Shown one piece after another: positions 23,502 through 31,901 of a stretch of 64,000 nt of DNA. The stretch comes from Halobacillus_B rhizosphaerae (lineage in GTDB: Bacteria; Bacillota; Bacilli; Bacillales; Halobacillaceae): the NCBI RefSeq assembly GCF_046719735.1, contig NZ_JAUTWQ010000011.1, positions 171,079 to 235,078 on the forward strand, read 5' to 3'. Position 1 is the stretch's first letter; every line of letters begins with the position of its first letter. The translations under genes and the position numbers were made by a program. Below the pieces are notes generated by a model that was given only the letters and a program-made list of their open reading frames with translations, was not told the DNA's origin and ran no database searches.

Positions 23502-24317
23502 ATGTGGGAATGGAAGAATATTTACCGTGGAATGCTCATGGGGGCTAGTGATGTGGTTCCGGGAGTAAGCGGAGGTACAATCGCGGTAGTGTTAGGAATT
23601 TATGACCGGCTTATTGAAGCCGTAAACGGTTTTTTCAGTAAAGAATGGAAGCGGCACTTAAAGTTTTTGCTTCCTCTCGGTATAGGAATTGGTATTTCTA
23701 TTTTATTGCTATCCAAGTTGATTGGCTGGCTGTTTGATCATTATCCAGGTCCTACAGAGTTCTTTTTTCTAGGGCTAATTATTGGAGTGATTCCATATTT
23801 AGCTCATAAAGCAGATGTGAAACGTAATTTTTCTGCCCGTCACTATATCATTTTCATAATAGGGGCAGTGCTCGTCGGGTCTATGGTGTTTTTCCAGGCC
23901 AATGAGACAGAGCCTATGCAGAATTTAAATTTCGCTTCCTATGTTCTATTGTTTTTCTCTGGCTGGATTGCCAGCAGTGCTATGATTCTTCCGGGTATAA
24001 GCGGTTCGTTTATTTTATTAATTATTGGAGTTTATACAACTGTTATTCATGGGGTTTCCAACCTGAAGTTTGGAGTTATTCTAGCTGTAGGTTTAGGTAT
24101 ACTATTAGGAATCATCTTTATGAGTAAAATTATTCATTATTTCCTGGACCATCATGCCTCGGGCACGTTCGCATTAGTCATCGGGTTTGTGGTTGGATCG
24201 ATCTTTGTTATCTTTCCTGGTCTTCCTGGTTCAGGTGCGATGTGGACAGTCAGTATCCTTACCTTTATTCTTGGGTGGGGCGCTGCCTGGCTTCTTGGCA
24301 GAGTGGAGTACACTTAA
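23502..24317 (+). CDS. popT: DUF368 polyprenyl-phosphate translocase
   Basis: The 271-residue protein has eight or so membrane spans and the DUF368 motifs GASDVVPGVSGGTIAVVLGIYDRL near the N terminus and ASSAMILPGISGSFILLI in the middle, an internal repeat typical of the family. Members (PopT) return undecaprenyl phosphate from the outer to the inner membrane leaflet for cell-wall synthesis, and are linked to growth under alkaline or sodium-rich conditions. That role is known from other species and is inferred here. The ATG has AAAGGAG about ten bases upstream. A thioredoxin-like gene follows after 77 bases. Confidence 0.88.
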   Translation: MWEWKNIYRGMLMGASDVVPGVSGGTIAVVLGIYDRLIEAVNGFFSKEWKRHLKFLLPLGIGIGISILLLSKLIGWLFDHYPGPTEFFFLGLIIGVIPYLAHKADVKRNFSARHYIIFIIGAVLVGSMVFFQANETEPMQNLNFASYVLLFFSGWIASSAMILPGISGSFILLIIGVYTTVIHGVSNLKFGVILAVGLGILLGIIFMSKIIHYFLDHHASGTFALVIGFVVGSIFVIFPGLPGSGAMWTVSILTFILGWGAAWLLGRVEYT

Positions 24318-24394
24318 GCAGGGCATAAGACAACAGGCTGATTTTCCCGTATGATTTATAATAAAGTCTAGTTAAATAAAAGGAGAGATCTTTG

Positions 24395-24712
24395 ATGGAA
24401 CCGATTCATAAAACAGAGTCATTTAACCAAATTATTACTAGTGACGACCCCGTCATTATTAAATTTCAAGCAGACTGGTGTCCAGATTGCCGCCGGATGG
24501 ATATGTTTATCGGGGATATTCTGGAGGAATATAAAGGGTATCAATGGTACGACGTGAATCGTGATGAACTTCCGGACATTGCCGATCATTACCAGGTCAT
24601 GGGGATTCCGAGCCTGCTTGTTTTTAAACGAGGAGAGAAAATAGCTCATTTGCACAGTGCTAACGCTAAAACTCCTGAAGAAGTAGAGGAATTCTTACAA
24701 AAAAGTCTTTAA
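24395..24712 (+). CDS. Thioredoxin-family protein
   Basis: The 105-residue protein has the thioredoxin fold with redox motif WCPDC near residue 28 and the conserved cis-proline in MGIPSLLVF near residue 73. The dipeptide PD between the cysteines differs from the GP of general thioredoxins, so it is more likely a dedicated thiol oxidoreductase. No signal peptide is present, so it acts in the cytosol. The ATG at 24395 with AAAGGAGAG eight bases upstream is chosen over a TTG one codon earlier. It precedes a flavin oxidoreductase gene by 62 bases. Confidence 0.85.
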   Translation: MEPIHKTESFNQIITSDDPVIIKFQADWCPDCRRMDMFIGDILEEYKGYQWYDVNRDELPDIADHYQVMGIPSLLVFKRGEKIAHLHSANAKTPEEVEEFLQKSL

Positions 24713-24774
24713 GAAGGACGTCCGCATGGTGTTTGGCCATGGGGACGTTTTTTCTAACCAAGGAGGTGTAGAAT

Positions 24775-25857
24775 TTGACAAAGCGCTTGTTATTAGTGGG
24801 AGCGGGGCACGCTCACTTAGAAGTCCTGCGGTCATTAACAGAAGAGACTCTGAACGCTGCTGACATTTGTTTAATTTCTCCTTCCGAGTTTCAGTACTAT
24901 TCAGGAATGTTTTCTGGTTATACAGAAGGAATCAACTCAGAAGAGGACACTCGAATTGATTTGCGAAAGCTGACAAAAAAAGCTGGGATCCAGTTTATTA
25001 AGAAAGAAGCCTCCGCTATTCGTCCTCACCATAAGAAACTAGTCTGCCAAGATGGTTCAGTTTATCCATTTGATGTGATCAGCTTCGATATTGGTTCTAG
25101 AAGTATTCCTTATGAATTTGAAGAATCCGCTGCCAGGTCAGTTAAACCCAATTATCAATTCATTGATGAAATTAATTTGCTTCGTGAAACACCTCAACCT
25201 TTAATTGTTGGAGGCGGCGCTGTAGGAACAGAACTCGCTCTATCTATTCAAGCTTATAAAGAAAAACAGCAAATTCAAGGCCAGGTTCGGCTGATTACTT
25301 CTGAAGCTCTGCTCGCACCTTCTCCCCGTATAGTTTCGGATAAACTCCACTCCATTTTACGGAAGAAGGGCATTCGCATCTGGGAAAATGAAAGAGTAGT
25401 GGAAGTTGGGGAGAATTATGTGCGAACAGACCGGGGTAATAAAGTAAGACATTCAGGAGTGCTTTGGATGGGGGGAGCAATTGGCGATCCTATCTTCCAA
25501 TCCTCAGGCGTCGATATCGATGAGAAGGGCTTTGCTCTGGTTCGCTCTACGCTTCAATTTAAGAATTATGATTATATATTCGGTGCAGGAGATTGTGTAT
25601 CCTTTATCGACCACCCTGATCTGCCTAAAAGCGGGGTATATGTGGTTCGGGAAGGACCGATCCTTGATAGAAATCTCCGCCTATACTTGGGCAATGAGAA
25701 ATTAGAGGATTATGAACCGAAAAAAAATGCTTCCTATATACTATCTACGGGCAATTATATGGGATTTCTCATTTATGGTCCCATTTGTCTCCACACGCAT
25801 AGGGCTTGGAAGACAAAAAATAAACTTGATCATTCCTATATGGATAAATATAAATAG
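24775..25857 (+). CDS. FAD-dependent pyridine nucleotide oxidoreductase of the SelD-associated family (TIGR03169 type)
   Basis: The 360-residue flavoprotein begins LLLVGAGHAHLEVLRSL, a variant Rossmann motif with GHAH that marks the family found fused to, or beside, selenophosphate synthetase SelD in other bacteria. Also visible are SPSEFQYYSGMFSGY, a second dinucleotide site PLIVGGGAVGTELAL and the FAD-binding IFGAGDCVSF. It resembles type II NADH dehydrogenases and sulfide:quinone reductases, so a membrane quinone may be the acceptor. No selD is present nearby. It starts at TTG 24775 after GGAGGTG and follows a thioredoxin-like gene. Substrate is unknown. Confidence 0.8.
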   Translation: MTKRLLLVGAGHAHLEVLRSLTEETLNAADICLISPSEFQYYSGMFSGYTEGINSEEDTRIDLRKLTKKAGIQFIKKEASAIRPHHKKLVCQDGSVYPFDVISFDIGSRSIPYEFEESAARSVKPNYQFIDEINLLRETPQPLIVGGGAVGTELALSIQAYKEKQQIQGQVRLITSEALLAPSPRIVSDKLHSILRKKGIRIWENERVVEVGENYVRTDRGNKVRHSGVLWMGGAIGDPIFQSSGVDIDEKGFALVRSTLQFKNYDYIFGAGDCVSFIDHPDLPKSGVYVVREGPILDRNLRLYLGNEKLEDYEPKKNASYILSTGNYMGFLIYGPICLHTHRAWKTKNKLDHSYMDKYK

Positions 25858-26002
25858 ACACGTAAATCCTGGTGCGTGTTTATTTTATATTCAGTCCAAT
25901 TTAGACGCTGATCCTTAATAGGTGTGTACTGTTCGAAATCATTGGTTAGGGGAGGTGGAGGTGGGGAATAAAAGAGAAAACTTAGCTTTAGGAGGTTGGA
26001 AA

Positions 26003-26590
26003 ATGATCGAGTCGCAATTTTCACAGCCGCAAGGCACAGTGGGCAAACTTGCCGGCTGGTTTATGGCAAAGGAAAACAAAACATTAAATCAATGGACACT
26101 CTCCTTCTTAAATATCCAAGAGGATGAGCGTGTACTTGAAATTGGTTCAGGACCTGGCAGTGCAGTGAAAGAGCTGTTGAAGTACAAGTCCTGTGAAGTA
26201 TATGCAATTGATCCTTCTGAAGCAATGGTGGAAACCACCCTGCGCAGGCTTCATAAATTAAGAATAGATAAACAGGTGTGTATGATTCATGGAAAGGCAA
26301 ACGAAGCGGAGAACATATCTGTTCCGTTTGATAAAGTGTATTCTATAAACAACATTACTTATTGGGAGAATCCGATCCAAACGTTGGAGTATTTAAATAA
26401 ACATATGTGCCCCAAAGGGAAAATCGCGCTGACCCTTTGCCCACATGAAGAAGGAGCAACGGATGAAACCACTGAAGTACTGAGCGGGCAGCTGAGTTCT
26501 TTCTTAGAGAAAGCCGGGTTTCGAAAAATAGAAACGTTTATAAAGCATACAAAGCCTAATAATACTGTCTGTGCGGTAGGAATGGTTTAG
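26003..26590 (+). CDS. Class I SAM-dependent methyltransferase
   Basis: The 195-residue product has motif I VLEIGSGPGSA near residue 42 and the acidic loop VYAIDPSEAM, the signature of class I methyltransferases. Segments after that (PFDKVYSINNITYWENP) resemble the ubiquinone/menaquinone-type and small-molecule methyltransferases. The acceptor is unknown. I choose ATG 26003 because AGGAGG lies seven bases upstream; a longer frame extends to 25922. Its stop codon overlaps that of the convergent PPOX gene. Confidence 0.82.
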   Translation: MIESQFSQPQGTVGKLAGWFMAKENKTLNQWTLSFLNIQEDERVLEIGSGPGSAVKELLKYKSCEVYAIDPSEAMVETTLRRLHKLRIDKQVCMIHGKANEAENISVPFDKVYSINNITYWENPIQTLEYLNKHMCPKGKIALTLCPHEEGATDETTEVLSGQLSSFLEKAGFRKIETFIKHTKPNNTVCAVGMV

Positions 26591-27213
26591 TAAAGGCGTT
26601 TAGTATAGCTTTCATCAAAAGAGGATTGAACTTTCTTTTCATCTACGTCTTTTATTTGGGCATGTGCTGCCATTATTTTGGCTGGAGAAGGCAGGCTGGA
26701 AGTGTCTGGCCACTTTTCCTTGTTCCAAAGGTGGGATCGTTTAAATGCTTTGGCACAATGAATAAAACATTCTTCCACTTTGATAATAATTCCCAGGTCC
26801 GGAATATGACCCTTAGCTTCCATCATCTCCATCAGGTCTTTATCTTTAACTATAGAAGCAGTTCCATTCACTCTCATGGTTTCTTCAAGTCCAGGAATGA
26901 TAAATAATAAACCAGCTTGAGGATTCTCGAGGATATTTTTTAAAGAATCCATCCGTTTATTCCCCATGCGCTCTGGAATAAGCAAGTGCAGCGGATCCAG
27001 GACTTGAACAAACCCGGGCGCATCTCCTCGAGGGGAACAATCGCAAATTCCATTTTTATTGGCCGTGCTTAACAAGAGGAACGGAGAATGGGCAATAAAT
27101 TGGCTTGCATGCTCATCGATTCGGTGTATCACTTTGTTTAGAGCCACTTTTCCAGGTGTCCCTTGCAGTTCATGCAGTTCTTCTGGGGTTTTGACTGTTT
27201 CAAATTTTCTCAT
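26587..27213 (-). CDS. Pyridoxamine 5'-phosphate oxidase-like FMN flavoprotein
   Basis: The 208-residue protein fits the DR2398/MSMEG_1061-type FMN-binding PPOX family. The split-barrel core is visible in SPFLLLSTANKNGICDCSPRGDAPGFV, where the Ser-Pro-Arg-Gly-Asp segment contacts FMN phosphate in the family, and in PERMGNKRMDSLKNIL. Such proteins bind FMN or related flavins, and reported activities vary. It is transcribed divergently from the DUF2164 gene and ends tail-to-tail with the methyltransferase gene, sharing stop-codon bases. Confidence 0.82.
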   Translation of the reverse strand: MRKFETVKTPEELHELQGTPGKVALNKVIHRIDEHASQFIAHSPFLLLSTANKNGICDCSPRGDAPGFVQVLDPLHLLIPERMGNKRMDSLKNILENPQAGLLFIIPGLEETMRVNGTASIVKDKDLMEMMEAKGHIPDLGIIIKVEECFIHCAKAFKRSHLWNKEKWPDTSSLPSPAKIMAAHAQIKDVDEKKVQSSFDESYTKRLY

Positions 27214-27281
27214 TCAATCTCTCCTAAGATCGTATAATATAAGGATATGCTACCATGAATAATAGAGAAAGGGGTGACATT

Positions 27282-27536
27282 ATGAAATCATTAACCAAAG
27301 AGGAACGGGGCTACGTGATGGCCCGCGTACAAGAATACTTTGAACTCGAACGTGATGAAGAGATAGGCGAGCTTGCCGCAGACCAGCTTGTGGATTACAT
27401 GGTCAAAGAACTAGGGCCGATTGTTTACAATAAGGCAATCCATGATGCCAGGCAAATGGTTGAGCAGAAAGTAATGAACCTTGATGAAGATTTACTTTCT
27501 TTAGAAAAAATGTCGGGCAGGCCAAAACGCAGCTAA
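27282..27536 (+). CDS. DUF2164 family protein
   Basis: The 84-residue protein has the DUF2164 layout, with KEERGYVMARVQEYFELERDEEIG at the start and FxxELGPIVYNKAIHDA in the middle, and no membrane span. Function is unknown. The ATG at 27282 with AAAGGGGTG seven bases upstream is preferred to an earlier ATG at 27255. A TATAAT sequence between this gene and the divergent PPOX gene probably belongs to one of the two promoters. Confidence 0.8.
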   Translation: MKSLTKEERGYVMARVQEYFELERDEEIGELAADQLVDYMVKELGPIVYNKAIHDARQMVEQKVMNLDEDLLSLEKMSGRPKRS

Positions 27537-27668
27537 GATTAAACGAGCTACGATAGATGATACATAGGAAAGAGCGAATAGCAGTCAAGTAGTTTTTCTC
27601 TGAAATCAGCACCTTCATTTATCGTAGAATTCACAGAGATTGGAAAAGAAATCTTTAGCCATTAGTAA

Positions 27669-27720
27669 ACCCGAACGATGATGAAATCTTTACCCGATTT
27701 CATCATCGTTCGGTATTTTT
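27669..27720. terminator. Long intrinsic terminator
   Basis: A perfect 17-bp stem (27671-27687 with 27697-27713), beginning CCGAACGATGATG, is followed by T residues. It lies between the DUF2164 gene and the convergent VOC gene and may serve both. Confidence 0.85.
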
Positions 27721-27776
27721 GTGCTCATTTGACAGGTGTGCAAGGTGCTCTTTCACTCGGTTGCCGTTTATTCAGC

Positions 27777-28463
27777 TTATATGAATATAGGATTAAAGCA
27801 GGCGTGAACTTGATTTCCTTCGTTCAACGTCAAGAGTCCATGGGCAAGCGCCCATTGATAAGCAGTATTCCCCATTTGATCCTCCGTTACATGAGGAGGA
27901 CCAAACTGATAAATTTTGCGAAAAAGCGGTACAGCTTGGTCCAGATCATCTACACCTGTAACGATCTCAGTAAATTCTTGCTCGTTTATACAGGACAGGT
28001 CTTCCGGTAAATTTTCACCTTCCCACTCAATGAGAAAAGGGAGGGATGAGACCGATTGGGCTGTTGGGAAAAGCATGCGCCACTTTAATAAAGAGCCGTC
28101 CTGTTTTTTTCTTTCCCCGTGGTATGGACCCTGAAAGTTTATTCCTTGCTCAGTCAGGTGACGAATATATTCATCCATATTGTCCGTACGAAGCCCGAAT
28201 TGGATAGGGCCGGTAATATCGTGATCAAGGGAATATTTCAAGTTGCGAATGAGTGGATTGGTAGTTGTTTCTGCCTGTGAATTATTTTCGATGCCGATCC
28301 ACTCTATATAGCTGTTTTTAGAGAAATAGCATAATTGGTTATGAGTTCCCCAGTTGGAATGGTGCCCACCAGGAACCCCGGTTAGCTGGGTGGTTTTGGT
28401 AAATTGTTTGCGTGCGTCTTCGGGATCAGGAGCAGCTACAACTAAGTGATCAAACGCTAACAT
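27777..28463 (-). CDS. Glyoxalase-like (VOC) domain protein
   Basis: The 228-residue protein begins LAFDHLVVAAPDPEDARKQF, the first beta-strand and metal-ligand position of a VOC fold, and continues with PGGHHSNWGTHNQLCYF and YIEWIGIEN, which mark the Glyoxalase_3 subfamily. A second half-domain occupies the C terminus. Members are metal-dependent enzymes or binding proteins of unknown specificity. The ATG follows a weak AAGGAGTGA. It stands 84 bases downstream of a flavin monooxygenase gene on the same strand. Confidence 0.78.
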   Translation of the reverse strand: MLAFDHLVVAAPDPEDARKQFTKTTQLTGVPGGHHSNWGTHNQLCYFSKNSYIEWIGIENNSQAETTTNPLIRNLKYSLDHDITGPIQFGLRTDNMDEYIRHLTEQGINFQGPYHGERKKQDGSLLKWRMLFPTAQSVSSLPFLIEWEGENLPEDLSCINEQEFTEIVTGVDDLDQAVPLFRKIYQFGPPHVTEDQMGNTAYQWALAHGLLTLNEGNQVHACFNPIFI

Positions 28464-28547
28464 AATGTCACTCCTTATAGAGACGTAATAAAGATTTGGT
28501 GTCCTTCTGCTGATAACTGTAACCCTCGTTGTATACTTCTTCTTTGC

Positions 28548-29546
28548 TTAATTTTTCTTCAGGTCAAAAGCTTTGGCAAGCAATTCATAGGATTTAAGTC
28601 TTTCTTTAAAGGGAGACACAATTGTATTTATAATAACTTCGTCCACCAGATAGCTTTCAGCAAGCAGCTCAATTTCCTGCTTTACTTTACCCGGACTGCC
28701 AACGATCATTCGGCCGCGGTTTTCCTGAATTTGTTCCTGTTCAAATATAGAGTAAGAATGATGTAATGCCTCTTCTGGTGATGGGAAACGGTTGATCTTT
28801 CTTCCTTGTTCAATTTTTAATAGAGCTAAATCAAGGCTTGCTGCCAGGTACTCTGCTTCTTCATCAGTTTCTGCGCACACCGCAAATACGGAGACATTTC
28901 CGATCGGCTCTTTTTGCTGGATGGAAGGTGTGAAGAAATTCATGTACCTTTCCATAGCTTTTGAGCCGCCCCGGCCATTAATGAAATGGGCAAAGGAATA
29001 GGAGGCACCGACATCTGCAGCGAGACGAGCGCTTGTCCCGCTTGACCCTAGCATCCAGATGGGGGGAGCTGATTCCCCTTTTGGTGTAGCCAGAATGTCC
29101 ATATTTTGCGGATCTTCTCCGTGTAAGTAACCCATTAAATCCTGGATTTGTTTGGGATAGCCTTCTATATTAGGAAACCGGTCATTATTTAGAGCCAGAT
29201 TGACATTGGGCTTTCCGCCTGGAGCACGTCCTACTCCTAAGTCAATTCGATCAGGATGGAGAGTTTCCAGAACTCTAAATGCTTCAGCTACTTTATAAGC
29301 GCTATAGTGGGGGAGAAGAATTCCTCCCGTTCCAATGCGGATCTGCTTCGTTTGCCCGGCTAAATGAGCGGCAAGAATTTCTGGAGTGGATCCTGCAAGG
29401 CTTTCTGTACTATGATGCTCGGATACCCAAAACCGGTGATAGCCGAGTTCATCGGCCAGCTTGGCAAGTTGTGTAGTCTGATGCAGGGCGTCTTGTGTGC
29501 TTGTATCTGCAAGAATGGGTGATTGGTCCAGTACACTTAATTTCAT
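28548..29546 (-). CDS. Luciferase-like (LLM class) flavin-dependent oxidoreductase
   Basis: The 332-residue protein starts MKLSVLDQSPI and contains YHRFWVSEHHSTESLAGS, RIGTGGILLPHYSAYKVAE and RIDLGVGRAPGG, the signature of the group-1 luciferase family (MsnO8, B. subtilis YwcH type). It should use reduced FMN from a separate reductase to oxidise an unknown substrate. The ATG at 29546 is chosen because AAAGGA lies nine bases upstream, whereas the ATG two codons earlier is too close to it. The VOC gene follows on the same strand and may be cotranscribed. Confidence 0.88.
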   Translation of the reverse strand: MKLSVLDQSPILADTSTQDALHQTTQLAKLADELGYHRFWVSEHHSTESLAGSTPEILAAHLAGQTKQIRIGTGGILLPHYSAYKVAEAFRVLETLHPDRIDLGVGRAPGGKPNVNLALNNDRFPNIEGYPKQIQDLMGYLHGEDPQNMDILATPKGESAPPIWMLGSSGTSARLAADVGASYSFAHFINGRGGSKAMERYMNFFTPSIQQKEPIGNVSVFAVCAETDEEAEYLAASLDLALLKIEQGRKINRFPSPEEALHHSYSIFEQEQIQENRGRMIVGSPGKVKQEIELLAESYLVDEVIINTIVSPFKERLKSYELLAKAFDLKKN

Positions 29547-29592
29547 TATCATCGTTCCTTTAAATCAAATTTATTTACGCGGATGAGAGAGG

Positions 29593-29622
29593 AAAGCCAC
29601 TATGGTTCTCCATAGCGGCTTT
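29593..29622 (-). terminator. Stem-loop after the YknX-like gene
   Basis: A 13-bp inverted repeat, AAAGCCACTATGG with CCATAGCGGCTTT (one mismatch), lies just beyond the adaptor gene. The T-run is weak, so it could also act as an mRNA-stabilising stem for the gene upstream. Confidence 0.55.
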
Positions 29623-29625
29623 CAA

Positions 29626-30954
29626 CTACCTGGCCAGTAAACCGAGCAGGCCATAGGTTTTTATCGTGGTTGTCTTTGGTTCGAAAAGGTCCTTTACATA
29701 GAGTTCTTTCAATTTAATCGGGGTGATAAAAGTGGCTTGCTTTCTGAATTCATCTTTAGGTGTATAAGCAAGCCATTCGCCATCTTTAAGTCCTTGTTTA
29801 ATTTCCACTAGACCATTCTCGGTAATTCCTGTTTCCACTGCGCGTCTTTCAAGGAGTCCTTCATCATTCATGACCCACGCATAAAGGTTCTTTTTCGTAA
29901 TTAACGCATCTTCCTTAGCTGCGACTGCTCCTTTCGCTTCATCAGTAATGATTTCCAGGTTCGCATGATAGCCGGGCAGTAATTGGTTGTTCGGCTGGTC
30001 TAAGGTTACTTCAAAAGGATATGAACTGGAGCGGTGCACCTTCACATCTTTAGGAAAGCTGTGAAGGGAAGAAACGGACCCTGTCATATGAAGTTCCAAA
30101 TCAGGAACATCGATCCTGGCCGTCATGTTTTCTTCGGTTTCTGCCCGTTTTTCTTCATTGAGTTCTCCCTTAACCAAGAGGTTAGTGGATTGCATCGTGA
30201 GCAAAGGATCATTCAAATCCTTTGAAATATTCGTTACAGTTCCGGAAAATGGGCTGGTAACCGTGATGGTCTGACCAGACTCCTCAAGTTGATCAAGCTG
30301 ATCCTCTACCATGGAGATCATGGCTTCCTTCTGTGACATCTCGAGTTCCTTTTCAGCAATTGCTTTCTGTTTCTCTACTTTTGCCTGAGCATAAGCTGCC
30401 CTGTTTCCATTGGCAGAACTGGAGGAACTGGGAATGCTGTTCGCCGAGCTATTAAACTGGCTGAATTCACTGCTTGAATTTGCAGATGAAGATCCGGGTG
30501 CGGATGGAAAGCTTGAAGTGGAACTTGAAGGTCCATTTGGCTCTGGAATATCAATGCTTTCCATCTCATTTATATAGGAATCTAGTGCATCCCGTTCATC
30601 CTCAAGCTGGCTAATCTTCGACTCGAGCTCTGTGTGTTGTTGATTGTAATCCACTACTTCATAGGTGTAGAGATCATCACCTTCTTGAACAGAATCACCT
30701 TCTGTTACGAGAAACTTCTGAAAGGCTCCAACTTGGTCATCGAAGTAAACCTCATTCGAATCATCCGATGCGAATACTCCCTTTGCTTTGAAAGTATTAT
30801 AAAGATTGTATGTAATGGTTTTCGACCATTGGTTTATGTAAGATTTCCGCTCGACTTTGCCGTGATTGTCAAAGTAGATTAATAGAGCATTGGCAGTAAT
30901 TAAAGCGATCATACATAATCCAATAATTCTTCCTAAATAGTTTTTCTTTTTCAT
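29626..30954 (-). CDS. HlyD/RND-type efflux adaptor, YknX-like, with Ser-rich insert
   Basis: The 442-residue protein has one N-terminal membrane anchor (residues about 9-26) and an adaptor body outside the cell: a lipoyl-like part with GDSVQEGDDLYTYEV near residue 90, coiled-coil segments near 105-137 and 187-228, and beta domains with ITVTSPFSGTVTNI. The hairpin tip is replaced by a 45-residue Ser/Asn/Pro-rich stretch (about 138-185). Adaptors of this type work with MacB-like ABC exporters, as YknX does with YknY and YknZ. Here the partner is the Yip1-like gene directly upstream, but no ABC genes are adjacent. Confidence 0.82.
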   Translation of the reverse strand: MKKKNYLGRIIGLCMIALITANALLIYFDNHGKVERKSYINQWSKTITYNLYNTFKAKGVFASDDSNEVYFDDQVGAFQKFLVTEGDSVQEGDDLYTYEVVDYNQQHTELESKISQLEDERDALDSYINEMESIDIPEPNGPSSSTSSFPSAPGSSSANSSSEFSQFNSSANSIPSSSSSANGNRAAYAQAKVEKQKAIAEKELEMSQKEAMISMVEDQLDQLEESGQTITVTSPFSGTVTNISKDLNDPLLTMQSTNLLVKGELNEEKRAETEENMTARIDVPDLELHMTGSVSSLHSFPKDVKVHRSSSYPFEVTLDQPNNQLLPGYHANLEIITDEAKGAVAAKEDALITKKNLYAWVMNDEGLLERRAVETGITENGLVEIKQGLKDGEWLAYTPKDEFRKQATFITPIKLKELYVKDLFEPKTTTIKTYGLLGLLAR

Positions 30955-30973
30955 CCTTACGACCTCGGCTTTC

Positions 30974-31645
30974 TTACCTGATTAAGTAGAGTATAAACAG
31001 GTCATAGTAGGAGAGTGCTGCTGTTCCTGCCCAAATCACCAAATGCCAGATGACAGCTCCGGTCCAGATCCAGCCAATCTTGGTGGAAGACATATAAGAG
31101 ATACACTTAACTTGATACCATACAATAAATAACTGGAAAATAGAAATGGCCCCGAAGAAGTAAATGATCCAGTCCTGGCTGGTAAAGTAGGAAGTTATAA
31201 TGCCGAATGAGAAAGGTGAGACGTACCAGTCCAGTCCGGCGTATACCATTAAAGGTATCCAAGTTATTCGTTCGAGAAGCATAAGCAAAAGCACATTCAT
31301 CTGGACAATCATCAACTTCTTATAAGAGACGTTATTAAAGAGCCAGAAGAAGAATGATGAAATATAAAGAATAAAAATAAAGAATACTAGAGAATAGGCA
31401 ACGCGGCCAATCAGAAACCAGGTTTTTCTGAATTCATAATCGATCCGGTTAAAGTCGGACATATTTGCTGATACCGGATCGGTGCCAAGTCCTATCCAGG
31501 AAGTCCATACATATGTAAGAATCGTTAATAGAAGCAGGAAAAATAACAGATTATATACATTTTTAATTCGTTCCGCCTCATTTAATTTAAATAAATGATC
31601 ACTTCGGCGAAAAAACAATTTCAATAAATTAACCGAATAGGTCAT
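30974..31645 (-). CDS. Yip1-family polytopic membrane protein, YknW-like
   Basis: The 223-residue product has five hydrophobic segments and an acidic linker, the layout of YIP1 domain proteins such as B. subtilis YknW, which helps assemble the YknXYZ exporter that protects against the SDP toxin. Sequence identity to YknW cannot be computed here, so the link rests on topology, length and the YknX-like gene that follows 19 bases later on the same strand. The start is ATG 31645 with AAAAGGATGG upstream; the ATG three codons earlier lies in the binding site. Confidence 0.68.
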   Translation of the reverse strand: MTYSVNLLKLFFRRSDHLFKLNEAERIKNVYNLLFFLLLLTILTYVWTSWIGLGTDPVSANMSDFNRIDYEFRKTWFLIGRVAYSLVFFIFILYISSFFFWLFNNVSYKKLMIVQMNVLLLMLLERITWIPLMVYAGLDWYVSPFSFGIITSYFTSQDWIIYFFGAISIFQLFIVWYQVKCISYMSSTKIGWIWTGAVIWHLVIWAGTAALSYYDLFILYLIR

Positions 31646-31901
31646 GCTGTCCATCCTTTTTTTCTGTGTCTAGTCTTAACCTATTTTAACTGAATTTGTC
31701 ACTCCTTGCTAGACGAACCTGCTATTTGTTGGAAAAAAGCGAAAAATGAAAGATTAGCAGAATATCTCTTCCTTTCTTTGTAAAATACAGACATGCTTAC
31801 TCTTGCTCTTCTTTTCAAGACCAGCTAGATTCTCAGAGAGTTTCAATTTACCTGAAGAAGGTAATCATAGAGGTAGAAGGGAACGGAAAGGAAGAGGATG
31901 T

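Noticed and set aside
27678..28010. 110-codon plus-strand frame
   Set aside because: It overlaps the VOC gene in antisense and the 17-bp terminator; no binding site.
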